Of a stretch of 64,000 nucleotides of DNA, positions 17,601 through 24,654 are shown one piece after another; positions within the stretch are counted from its first letter, which is position 1, and each line of letters starts with the position of its first letter. Made by a program: the position numbers and the translations under genes. The notes under the pieces were generated by a model that saw nothing but the letters and a program-made list of their open reading frames with translations, made no database searches and was not told where the DNA came from. Origin of the DNA: Streptomyces sp. TRM49041 (GTDB lineage Bacteria; Actinomycetota; Actinomycetes; Streptomycetales; Streptomycetaceae); the NCBI RefSeq assembly GCF_008271805.1, contig NZ_VSRY01000166.1:117354-181353 (forward strand), written 5' to 3'.

Positions 17601-18189
17601 CGCCTTCGACGCCCCCTGGAAGTCCGCCCAGGAGAAGGAGCACGCGCGCGTGGCGCTGGAGCGCTTCCTGCGCTGGCACGTCATGGACCGCGGCGGCCGG
17701 GCCCCCGCCGCCACCGAGCACGGCTTCGACGTCACCCTGGAGGCGGGGGAGTACCAGGTACGGATCCGGGGCTCCATGGACCGGGTCGAGCGGGACGAGC
17801 AGGGCCGCGCCTACGTCGTCGACTTCAAGACCGGCAAGCAGACCCCCACCAAGGACGAGGTCGCCCGGCACGCCCAGCTCGCCGTCTACCAGATCGCCGT
17901 CCGCGAGGGCGCCGTCGACGAGCTCTTCGAAGGCCACCGCCCCGAACCCGGCGGCGCGGAACTCGTCCACCTCCGCCAGGCCGCCCCCAAGAAGGAGGGC
18001 GGCGAGGTCCTCCCGCGCGTCCAGGCGCAGGAGCCGCCGCCGGAGGAATGGGTGGGCGAACTGCTGGCCACCGCCGCCGGGCGCGTCCTCGACGAACGCT
18101 TCACCCCCACCACCGGCCCGCAGTGCACCACCTGCGCCTTCCGCGCCTCCTGCAGCGCCCGACCCGAGGGCCGCCACATCGTGGAGTAG
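14674..18189 (+). CDS. adnB: AdnB-type helicase-nuclease (UvrD motor, RecB-like Fe-S nuclease)
   Basis: 1171 residues from GTG at 14674. The UvrD-like motor has Walker A LAGPGTGKT near 58-66, TFHSYCYALV, and Walker B VFVDEYQD near 259. The C-terminal nuclease has D1036, D1050/K1052 (VVDFKTGK) and Q1068 (QLAVYQ). Cysteines C920, C1151, C1154 and C1160 (CxxCx5C) fit a 4Fe-4S staple. With the next gene it should form the AdnAB double-strand-break resection machine of actinobacteria. The subunit letter is inferred from gene order. An Asp-rich insert of about 80 residues (470-550) with coding repeats interrupts the motor. The start lacks a clear ribosome site. Confidence 0.88.
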   Translation: MSSSSTTRRVPYQDQVRQRGPGAYRLVRTPPDPVTPPLLDAAQRAVVDHPGGPLLVLAGPGTGKTTTLVEAVAARVAQGTDPERILVLTFSRKAAVELRDRMAARLHGTRSPQATTFHSYCYALVRAHQDADLFAEPLRLLSGPEQDVTVRELLAGQLDLERDGLARIHWPDELRACLTTRGFADEVRAVLARSRELGLGPRALAAFAARTGRRDWSAAAAFLAEYLDVLDMQGVLDYAELVHRAVLLARSVTLPEYDAVFVDEYQDTDPAQVRLLEALAGRGRTLYAFGDPDQSIYTFRGADVNGILDFPHMFRRADGTPAPVAVLRTSRRSPSALLSATRLLTGRMPMPRLPADTVRAHRDLAPVREGGRVETYTFPTASTELDNIADILRRAHLEDGVPWNDMAVLVRAGARSLPSLRRALTSAGVPLETDGADVPLRHEPAVAPLLTALRATAMAVLRPTPPAGTASDPADTAGDTGDGPDDGHGAADSAHDVHAASDRADDADDAPGGALDDEAPDDAPRDAPDDAPRDAQDDDAQDDDATAPRLDTETALTLLASPLGGMDAADLRRLGRALRDEERAAGNKVPPPSDVLLARALAEPERLVAHDPAYARGAQHLGKLLRETRELLAAGGTAEEALWQLWNGTGWPNRLHRAALRGGPAGRNADRDLDAVCALFDTAARAEERTGGRGALNFLAELDAQDIAADTLSKRQARPDAVRLMTAHRAKGLEWGLVVVAGVQEGLWPDLRRRGSLLEADRIGRDGLAEPLTPGSLLAEERRLFYVAATRARDRLVVTAVKAPAEDGDQPSRFLTELGVEPKDVTARPRRPLAVAALVAELRATTVDPDASPALRDAAARRLARLAALTDDEGQPLVPAAHPYRWWGLYDPTHAPEPLRDRDRPVALSGSALDQLANTCALQWFLGREVKAEAPATAAQGFGNVVHVLADEVASGRTPADLAVLMERLDSVWGALAFDAPWKSAQEKEHARVALERFLRWHVMDRGGRAPAATEHGFDVTLEAGEYQVRIRGSMDRVERDEQGRAYVVDFKTGKQTPTKDEVARHAQLAVYQIAVREGAVDELFEGHRPEPGGAELVHLRQAAPKKEGGEVLPRVQAQEPPPEEWVGELLATAAGRVLDERFTPTTGPQCTTCAFRASCSARPEGRHIVE
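16234..16296 (+). repeat. 24-bp tandem repeat coding an Asp-rich insert in AdnB
   Basis: Two copies of a 24-base unit (16234-16257, 16258-16281) differ at one base and code DDAPRDA-type residues. A truncated third copy follows at 16282-16296. It lies within a longer acidic region at 16080-16325. Confidence 0.75.
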
Positions 18190-18210
18190 GGCACTCGCCG
18201 GCCGCGGGCG

Positions 18211-18233
18211 CTGTCAGTCGGCCCCGTTAGCCT
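18211..18233 (+). promoter_or_regulatory. PafBC/RecA-NDp-like leaderless promoter of adnA
   Basis: CTGTCAGTC (18211-18219), 8 bases, then TAGCCT (18228-18233). The mycobacterial DNA-damage promoter consensus as I recall it is TTGTCRGTG-N8-TANNNT. Seven of nine upstream positions match and the spacing is exact. The hexamer ends 7 bases before the GTG of adnA, so the transcript would be leaderless. Confidence 0.55.
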
Positions 18234-18240
18234 TCTCCGG

Positions 18241-21200
18241 GTGACCGCACCTATCACCGACCCCGAGCAGCTCAAGGAGCTCCTGGGCATTCCGTTCACC
18301 CCGGAGCAGACGGCCTGCGTCATCGCGCCACCCGCCCCGCAGGTCATCGTGGCCGGAGCCGGCTCCGGCAAGACGACGGTGATGGCCGCCCGGGTGGTCT
18401 GGCTGGTCGGCACGGGACAGGTCGCCCCGGAACAGGTCCTCGGACTGACCTTCACCAACAAGGCGGCGGGAGAGCTCGCCGAACGTGTCCGCACCGCCCT
18501 CGTACGCGCCGGAGTCACGGACCCCGACGTCATCGACCCCGACAACCCGCCGGGCGAGCCGCGCATCTCCACGTACCACGCCTTCGCCGGCCAGCTCCTC
18601 ACCGACCACGGTCTGCGCATCGGCCTGGAGCCCACCGCCCGCCTCCTCGCCGACGCCACGCGCTACCAGCTCGCCGCTCGCGTCCTGCGCGAGGCCCCCG
18701 GCCCGTACCCGGCGCTCACCCGCTCGTTCCCCACCCTCGTCAGCGACCTCCTCGCCCTCGACGCCGAGCTCGCCGAACACCTCGTAAGCCCCCAAGACCT
18801 CCTCTCGTACGACTCCGCGCTGCTCACCGCCCTCGAAACCGCGCGCCTCGGCAACGCCGACCTGCGCAAGGTCCCCGAGGCCGCCGCCGCCCGCCGCGAA
18901 CTCCTCGACCTGGTCGTCCGCTACCGCGCCGCCAAGCGAGACCGTGACCTGCTCGACTTCGGCGACCAGATCGCCCTCTCCGCCGAGCTGGCCCTCACCC
19001 GCCCCGAGGTCGGCACACTCCTCCGCGACGAGTTCCGGGTCGTCCTCCTCGACGAGTACCAGGACACGTCCGTCGCCCAGCGGCTCCTCCTCTCCGGCCT
19101 CTTCGGCGGCGGCACAGGACATCCGGTCACCGCCGTCGGCGACCCCTGCCAGGCCATCTACGGCTGGCGCGGTGCCTCCGTCGCCAACCTCGACGACTTC
19201 CCCGAGCACTTCCCGTACGCCGACGGCCGCCCGGCGTCCCGGTACGCGCTCAGCGAGAACCGCCGCAGCGGCGGCCGCCTCCTCGACCTCGCCAACCGCC
19301 TCGCCACGCCCCTGCGGGCCATGCACGCGGGCGTGGAGGCCCTCCGGCCGGCGCCCGGCGCCGAACGGGACGGCACCGTCCGGATCGCCCTCCTCCCCAC
19401 CCAGTCCGAGGAGATCGCCTGGCTCGCCGACTCCATCGCCCACCTGGTCCGCACCGGCAAGGAACCCGGTCAGATCGCCGTCCTGTGCCGCACGGCGACC
19501 GACTTCCCCGAGATACAGGCCGCCCTCGTCGCGCGGGATGTCCCCGTCGAGGTCGTCGGCCTGTCCGGGCTGCTGCACCTCCCTGAGGTCGCCGACCTGG
19601 TCGCCGTCTGCGAGGTCCTCCAGGACCCCGGTGCCAACGCCTCCCTCGTACGGCTCCTCACCGGCCCGCGCTGGCGGATCGGCGCCCGCGACCTGGCCCT
19701 GCTGGGCCGCCGTGCCCGGCTGCTCGTGCACCGCGCCACCGACGAGGCCGCCGACGCCGACGAGCGCCTCGCGGCCGCTGTGGAGGGCGTCGACCCCGCC
19801 GAGGTGATCTCCCTCGCGGACGCCCTGGACACCTTCCTCGACGCCGGCGGGCACGACGACGGCCTGCCCTTCTCCGGCGAGGCCCGGGTCCGCTTCGCCC
19901 GCCTGGCCGCCGAGCTGCGCGACCTGCGCCGCTCCCTGGCCGACCCCCTGATGGACGTCCTGCACCGGATCCTCGCCACCACAGGTCTGGAGGTAGAGCT
20001 CTCCGCGTCCCCGCACGCCCTGGCCGCCCGCCGTCGCGAGACCCTCTCGAACTTCCTGGACATCGCAGCCCGGTTCGCCTCCCTGGACGGCGAGGCCACG
20101 CTCCTGGCCTTCCTCGGGTTCCTGCGCACGGCCGCCCAGTACGAGAAGGGCCTCGACAACGCCCTGCCCGGCGGTGAGAACACCGTCAAGGTCCTCACCG
20201 CGCACAAGTCCAAGGGCCTGGAGTGGGACGTCGTCGCCGTCCCCGGGCTCGTGACCGGCCAGTTCCCCAGCACCAGGGCCCGTGAGGCGTGGACCGCCCA
20301 GCCGCAGGTCCTCCCGCACGCCCTGCGCGGCGACGCCGCGACCCTCCCGGAGATCGACACCTGGGACGCGAAGTCCCTGAAGTCGTTCAAGGACGCCATG
20401 AGGGACCACCAGCACACCGAGGAGCTGCGCCTCGGATATGTGACCTTCACCCGGCCCCGCTCGGTGCTTCTCGGCTCGGCCCACTGGTGGGGCCCCTCCC
20501 AGAAGCGCCGCCGCGGCCCTTCCGCCTTCCTGCACGCGCTGTACGAGCACTGCGCGGCCGGCTTCGGCGACATCGAGGCATGGGCGGACGAGCCGGACGA
20601 GGACGCCGAGAACCCGGCCCTCCATGCGGCCACCGCCGACCAGGTGTGGCCCCTGCCCCTCGACCCCGACTCCATGGCCCGCCGCCGCGACGCAGCCGAC
20701 ACGGTCATGGCCTACCTGGACAACCCGCCCCATGAGATCCCGCACCATGACGCCCCGGAGCAGTCCCCGGAGGGACCGGAAGACGACCTCTGGCCGGACG
20801 GTCAGGACGCCCCGTGGCCGGACGACGCCCCACCCGAGGACATCCCGGACGACTACGGCGCCGACGTCCCGGACGAGCCATACGACGCCGACGCGACCTC
20901 GTACGACCCGCAGGACCCGTACGACCCGCAGGACCCGTACGACCCGCAGGACCCGTACGAGCCGCCGGACACCCGGGCCATACCCCCGCACACCCTGCCG
21001 CACCAGCGCACATCCGCCGTCGGCACCGGCGAGCCGCTCACCCCCGAGGAGGCCCGGGCCGTCGTCTCCTGGGACCGAGACCTGGACGCGCTCACCGGTG
21101 AGCTCCTGCGTTCCCGCGCCACCACGCGCGAGGTGCCCCTGCCCGCCTCCCTCTCCGCGTCGCAGCTGCTGCGCCTCGCCGCCGACCCGGACGCCTTCGC

Positions 21201-21756
21201 GGAGGAGCTCGCCCGGCCGATGCCACGCCCGCCGCAGCCCGCCGCCCGGCGCGGCACCCGGTTCCACGCGTGGGTGGAGTCCCGGTTCGAGGAGCTGCCG
21301 CTGCTGGGACCCGACGAGCTGCCCGGCGGGGAGGTGTACGCCGACGAGCCGGAGATCGCCGACGAGCGGGACCTGGCCGCCCTCAAGGAAGCCTTCGAGC
21401 ACACGCCGTACGCCCACCGCACCCCGCACCGCGTGGAGGCGCCGTTCCAGCTCACGCTCGCCGGGCGCGTGGTCCGGGGCCGGATCGACGCCGTCTACCG
21501 GGACCCGATCACCGGCGCGTACGAGATCGTCGACTGGAAGACCAACCGGCACCGCACCGGCGACCCGCTCCAGCTCGCGGTCTACCGCCTCGCCTGGGCC
21601 GAGCAGCACGAGCTGCCGCTCGCCGAGGTCGGCGCCGCCTTCGTCTACGTACGCAGCGGGGAGGTCGTCCGGCCGGACCGGCTCCCCGGCAGGGCAGAGC
21701 TCGAACGCATCCTGCTCGGTGAGACGGCAGACGGGACACCTCCCGGCGCCGGTTAG
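18241..21756 (+). CDS. adnA: AdnA-type helicase-nuclease (UvrD motor, RecB-like nuclease)
   Basis: 1171 residues from the GTG at 18241. The motor has Walker A AGAGSGKTT (39-47), LTFTNKAAGELAERV, Walker B LLDEYQDTS with D271/E272, and AHKSKGLEWD. The C-terminal RecB-family nuclease has D1083, D1098/K1100 (VDWKTN) and Q1111/Y1115 (QLAVY). There is no Fe-S cysteine set, unlike the partner. An acidic Pro/Asp/Tyr linker (about 838-923) with YDPQDP repeats separates motor and nuclease. It partners the gene 51 bases upstream and also has its own damage-type leaderless promoter. The AdnA letter is assigned from order and could be reversed. Confidence 0.88.
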   Translation: MTAPITDPEQLKELLGIPFTPEQTACVIAPPAPQVIVAGAGSGKTTVMAARVVWLVGTGQVAPEQVLGLTFTNKAAGELAERVRTALVRAGVTDPDVIDPDNPPGEPRISTYHAFAGQLLTDHGLRIGLEPTARLLADATRYQLAARVLREAPGPYPALTRSFPTLVSDLLALDAELAEHLVSPQDLLSYDSALLTALETARLGNADLRKVPEAAAARRELLDLVVRYRAAKRDRDLLDFGDQIALSAELALTRPEVGTLLRDEFRVVLLDEYQDTSVAQRLLLSGLFGGGTGHPVTAVGDPCQAIYGWRGASVANLDDFPEHFPYADGRPASRYALSENRRSGGRLLDLANRLATPLRAMHAGVEALRPAPGAERDGTVRIALLPTQSEEIAWLADSIAHLVRTGKEPGQIAVLCRTATDFPEIQAALVARDVPVEVVGLSGLLHLPEVADLVAVCEVLQDPGANASLVRLLTGPRWRIGARDLALLGRRARLLVHRATDEAADADERLAAAVEGVDPAEVISLADALDTFLDAGGHDDGLPFSGEARVRFARLAAELRDLRRSLADPLMDVLHRILATTGLEVELSASPHALAARRRETLSNFLDIAARFASLDGEATLLAFLGFLRTAAQYEKGLDNALPGGENTVKVLTAHKSKGLEWDVVAVPGLVTGQFPSTRAREAWTAQPQVLPHALRGDAATLPEIDTWDAKSLKSFKDAMRDHQHTEELRLGYVTFTRPRSVLLGSAHWWGPSQKRRRGPSAFLHALYEHCAAGFGDIEAWADEPDEDAENPALHAATADQVWPLPLDPDSMARRRDAADTVMAYLDNPPHEIPHHDAPEQSPEGPEDDLWPDGQDAPWPDDAPPEDIPDDYGADVPDEPYDADATSYDPQDPYDPQDPYDPQDPYEPPDTRAIPPHTLPHQRTSAVGTGEPLTPEEARAVVSWDRDLDALTGELLRSRATTREVPLPASLSASQLLRLAADPDAFAEELARPMPRPPQPAARRGTRFHAWVESRFEELPLLGPDELPGGEVYADEPEIADERDLAALKEAFEHTPYAHRTPHRVEAPFQLTLAGRVVRGRIDAVYRDPITGAYEIVDWKTNRHRTGDPLQLAVYRLAWAEQHELPLAEVGAAFVYVRSGEVVRPDRLPGRAELERILLGETADGTPPGAG
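20902..20955 (+). repeat. 18-bp tandem repeat (YDPQDP) in AdnA linker
   Basis: Three perfect 18-base copies (20902-20919, 20920-20937, 20938-20955) code YDPQDP each, and a diverged fourth follows. Perfect copies in a coding linker suggest recent slippage and strain-to-strain length variation. Confidence 0.85.
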
Positions 21757-21759
21757 GCT
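21754..21759 (+). promoter_or_regulatory. Leaderless-type -10 (TAGGCT-N7-ATG) of M20 peptidase
   Basis: TAGGCT is followed by 7 bases and then the ATG at 21767. It overlaps the adnA stop codon. The AGGAG between them is too close to the ATG to act as a normal ribosome site, which favours a leaderless start. Confidence 0.45.
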
Positions 21760-21766
21760 CAGGAGC

Positions 21767-23173
21767 ATGAGCGACACCCCGGACAGCGCCGTCCAGACCG
21801 TACGCAAGTACATAGCGCAGCACCGCGCCGCCTTTCTCGACGACCTCGCCGAGTGGCTGCGCATCCCCTCCGTGTCGGCCGAGCCCGGCCACGCCCCGGA
21901 CGTACGGCGCAGCGCCGAGTGGCTCGCCGCGAAGCTCGCGGAGACCGGTTTCCCGGTCGCCGAGGTCTGGGAGACGGATGGTGCCCCCGCGGTGTTCGCG
22001 GAGTGGCTCTCGGACGACCCCGATGCCCCCACGGTCCTGGTCTACGGCCACCACGACGTGCAGCCGGCCGCCCGCGAGGACGGCTGGCACAGCGACCCCT
22101 TCGAGCCCGTCGTCCGGGAGAACCGGCTCTACGCGCGCGGTGCCGCCGACGACAAGGGACAGGTGTTCTTCCACACCCTCGGTGTCCGCGCGCACCTCGC
22201 GCTGACCGGCCGCGCCGCCCCCGCCGTCAATCTGAAGTTCCTCGTCGAGGGTGAGGAGGAGTCCGGCTCGACGTACTTCCGGGCGCTGGTCGAGCGGCAC
22301 AGCGACCGGCTCGCCGCCGACGTCGTGATCGTCTCCGACACCGGCATGTGGTCGGAGACGACGCCGACCGTCTGCACCGGCATGCGCGGCGTCGCCGACT
22401 GCGAGATCGAGCTGTACGGCCCCGACCAGGACATCCACTCCGGCTCCTTCGGCGGCGCCGTCCCGAACCCCGCCACGGTCGCCGCCCGCCTGGTCGCCGC
22501 GCTGCACGACCAGGACGAACGCGTCACGGTCCCCGGTTTCTACGACGGCGTCGCCGAGCTCACCGACGCCGAACGCGCGCTGATCGCGGAACTGCCCTTC
22601 GACGAGGCCGCGTGGCTGTCCGCCGCCCGGTCGTACGGCACGCTCGGCGAGGCCGGCTACTCCACGCTGGAGCGTGTCTGGGCCCGTCCCACCGCCGAGG
22701 TCAACGGCATCGGCGGCGGCTACCAGGGCCCCGGCGGCAAGACGATCATCCCGTCCTCCGCCCAGCTGAAGCTGTCCTTCCGGCTGGTCGCCGGGCAGGA
22801 CCCGGACAGGATCGAGCAGGCCGTACGCGAGTGGGTCGCCGCCCGCGTCCCCGGCGGGATCCGTCACAAGATCACCTTCGGGGCGGCCACACGCCCCTGT
22901 CTGACCCCGCTGGACCACCCCGCCCTCCAGGCCGTCGCCCGGTCGATGAGCCTCGCGTTCGACGGCGCGAAGATCCGCTTCACGCGCGAGGGCGGCTCAG
23001 GGCCGGCGGCCGACCTCCAGGACGTCCTGGCCGCGCCGGTGCTGTTCCTCGGCATCTCCGTACCGTCCGACGGCTGGCACGCGCCGAACGAGAAGGTCGA
23101 GCTGGACCTGCTGGTCAAAGGCGTGGAGGCGACCGCCCACCTGTGGGGCGACCTGTCCGCCGCACTCCGCTGA
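21767..23173 (+). CDS. M20 family dipeptidase/metallopeptidase
   Basis: 468 residues. Zinc ligand motifs of the M20 family are present: GHHDVQPA (H96, D98), GAADDKG (bridging D near 128), the catalytic EGEEESGS (162-169), and a late GISVPSDGWHAPNEKV. A dimerisation insert with DIHSGSFGGAVPNP lies in the middle. Family members are cytosolic dipeptidases or amidohydrolases and substrate cannot be read off. The ATG at 21767 comes 10 bases after adnA. In the mycobacterial order this slot holds a different gene, so it looks like an insertion into a conserved repair block. Confidence 0.88.
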   Translation: MSDTPDSAVQTVRKYIAQHRAAFLDDLAEWLRIPSVSAEPGHAPDVRRSAEWLAAKLAETGFPVAEVWETDGAPAVFAEWLSDDPDAPTVLVYGHHDVQPAAREDGWHSDPFEPVVRENRLYARGAADDKGQVFFHTLGVRAHLALTGRAAPAVNLKFLVEGEEESGSTYFRALVERHSDRLAADVVIVSDTGMWSETTPTVCTGMRGVADCEIELYGPDQDIHSGSFGGAVPNPATVAARLVAALHDQDERVTVPGFYDGVAELTDAERALIAELPFDEAAWLSAARSYGTLGEAGYSTLERVWARPTAEVNGIGGGYQGPGGKTIIPSSAQLKLSFRLVAGQDPDRIEQAVREWVAARVPGGIRHKITFGAATRPCLTPLDHPALQAVARSMSLAFDGAKIRFTREGGSGPAADLQDVLAAPVLFLGISVPSDGWHAPNEKVELDLLVKGVEATAHLWGDLSAALR

Positions 23174-23222
23174 AGACGATGCTGAACAGACACCCAGACC
23201 CCCGGGGGAGTTGGAAGCACCA

Positions 23223-24170
23223 GTGAGCACCATCAGCAACGAGGCCGTTTTCCGCCCGATCGGTCTCACCGCCCCGAGCGGTATCGACCGCGCCGCCCAC
23301 CACCGCCTCGACGAGGCGTGGCTCGCGGCGGCGTGGAGCCACCCCACCACGCGCGTGTTCGTGGTGTCCGGTGGCCAGGTGCTGGTCGACGACACCCCCG
23401 ACGGCCGCACCGAGCTGGTCATGACGCCGTCCTTCGAGGCGCCGCTGACGGAGACGCACCGCTACTTCCTCGGCACGGACACGGACGGCGTCAGCTACTT
23501 CGCGCTGCAGAAGGACGCGCTGCCCGGCCGGATGGACCAGTCGGCGCGCCCCGCGGGGCTGCGCGAGGCCGGGCTGCTGCTGGACGCGCGCGACGCGGGC
23601 CTGATGGTGCACGCGGTCGCCCTGGAGAACTGGCAGCGCCTCCACCGCTTCTGCTCCCGCTGCGGTGAGCGCACGGTGATCGCCGCGGCCGGCCATATCC
23701 GCCGCTGCCCGGCCTGCGGCGCCGAGCACTACCCGCGCACCGACCCCGCGGTGATCATGCTGGTCACGGACGAGGACGACCGGGCGCTGCTGGGCCGGCA
23801 GGTGCACTGGCCGGAGGGCCGCTTCTCGACTCTCGCGGGGTTCGTCGAGCCCGGCGAGTCGATCGAGCAGTCCGTGGTGCGCGAGGTGTTCGAGGAGGCC
23901 GGGGTCACCGTGGGCGAGGTCGAGTACGTCGCCAGCCAGCCGTGGCCGTTCCCGTCCAGCCTCATGCTGGGCTTCACGGCGCGGGCCACATCCTGCGAGA
24001 TCGACGTGGACGGCGACGAGATCGAGGAGGCCCGCTGGTTCTCCCGCGAGGAGCTGACAGCCGCCTTCGAGTCGGGCGAGGTGCTGCCGCCGTACGGCAT
24101 CTCGATCGCGTCGCACCTGATCGAGCTCTGGTACGGCAAGCCGCTGCCGAAGCCGGGCAGCGTCGGCTGA
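23223..24170 (+). CDS. nudC: NAD(+)/NADH pyrophosphatase NudC
   Basis: 315 residues. A four-Cys zinc ribbon (C144, C147, C162, C165) precedes the Nudix box starting GFVEPGESIEQS near 206 and containing REVFEEAGV. The NudC-specific motif SQPWPFPSS follows. It hydrolyses NADH/NAD to NMN(H) and AMP and can remove NAD caps from RNA. The GTG at 23223 has GGAAG 5 bases upstream. It is followed by a bidirectional terminator shared with the convergent mycoredoxin gene, in the order known from mycobacteria. Confidence 0.92.
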   Translation: MSTISNEAVFRPIGLTAPSGIDRAAHHRLDEAWLAAAWSHPTTRVFVVSGGQVLVDDTPDGRTELVMTPSFEAPLTETHRYFLGTDTDGVSYFALQKDALPGRMDQSARPAGLREAGLLLDARDAGLMVHAVALENWQRLHRFCSRCGERTVIAAAGHIRRCPACGAEHYPRTDPAVIMLVTDEDDRALLGRQVHWPEGRFSTLAGFVEPGESIEQSVVREVFEEAGVTVGEVEYVASQPWPFPSSLMLGFTARATSCEIDVDGDEIEEARWFSREELTAAFESGEVLPPYGISIASHLIELWYGKPLPKPGSVG

Positions 24171-24188
24171 CGGCGCCCGCACGCGCGA

Positions 24189-24221
24189 ACGCCCCCTCCG
24201 GTCGGATACCGGCGGGGGCGT
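24189..24221. terminator. Bidirectional terminator nudC / mrx1
   Basis: A 14-bp stem with one mismatch (24189-24202 with 24208-24221) and a 5-base loop lies between two convergent genes. The arms start ACGCCCCC and end GGGGGCGT. Confidence 0.75.
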
Positions 24222-24247
24222 CGCACGCGGGGGAGCAGCGGGCGGCG

Positions 24248-24505
24248 TCAGCCGACCAGCGCCTGCTGGACCTGCCTCAGGCTGGGGTTCGTCATGACGA
24301 CGTTCTCGCCACCGCCGGTCGGCGTGACGAGCACGGTCGGCACGGTCTGGTTGCCGTTGTTGACCTTCTCCACGAACGCGGCGGACTGCGGGTCCTGCTC
24401 GATGTTGATCTCCGTGTACGCGATGCCCTCGCGGTCCATCTGGCTCTTCAGCCGACGGCAGTAGCCGCACCACGTGGTGCTGTACATCGTCACAGTTCCC
24501 TGCAT
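24248..24505 (-). CDS. mrx1: Mycoredoxin (glutaredoxin-like, CGYC)
   Basis: 85 residues, a small glutaredoxin fold. The active site WCGYC is at residues 12-16 (C13, C16), with NQTVPTV carrying the cis-Pro. Mycoredoxins reduce mycothiol mixed disulfides on proteins, the actinobacterial counterpart of glutaredoxin. The ATG at 24505 is preceded by GAGGAGCGGAAG; the longer frame upstream is non-coding. It is divergent from uvrD2, with a SigR-type promoter in between. The same CGYC protein lies next to uvrD2 and nudC in M. tuberculosis. Confidence 0.9.
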   Translation of the reverse strand: MQGTVTMYSTTWCGYCRRLKSQMDREGIAYTEINIEQDPQSAAFVEKVNNGNQTVPTVLVTPTGGGENVVMTNPSLRQVQQALVG

Positions 24506-24551
24506 CGTCTCTTCCGCTCCTCGGTTCGCTGGGTGCGTGATCGCATCCTGA

Positions 24552-24578
24552 AACGTACCCGTACCGGCCAGGCATTCC
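24552..24578 (-). promoter_or_regulatory. SigR-type promoter of mycoredoxin gene (GGAAT-N19-GTT)
   Basis: On the minus strand GGAAT (24578-24574) and GTT (24554-24552) are 19 bases apart, within the accepted 18-19 spacing. Transcription would start near 24545, about 40 bases before the ATG. A thiol-disulfide reductase is an expected SigR target. Confidence 0.6.
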
Positions 24579-24607
24579 CTCGGGCGGTATGACCGGCGTC
24601 GCACCCC

Positions 24608-24616
24608 TGTGGACAA
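24608..24616. promoter_or_regulatory. Consensus DnaA box in the mrx1-uvrD2 intergenic region
   Basis: TGTGGACAA is the exact complement of TTGTCCACA, the preferred Streptomyces DnaA box. It is a single site between two divergent genes and 39 bases before the uvrD2 start. One 9-mer can occur by chance. Confidence 0.4.
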
Positions 24617-24654
24617 CCGCCCGGCCCCACCCGGGGACCTGGCAGCATGGCGGG

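Noticed and set aside
15661..18177. Long minus-strand frame opposite adnB
   Set aside because: Composition is Gly/Val/Ala-rich with no motif, while the plus strand has full helicase and nuclease motifs.
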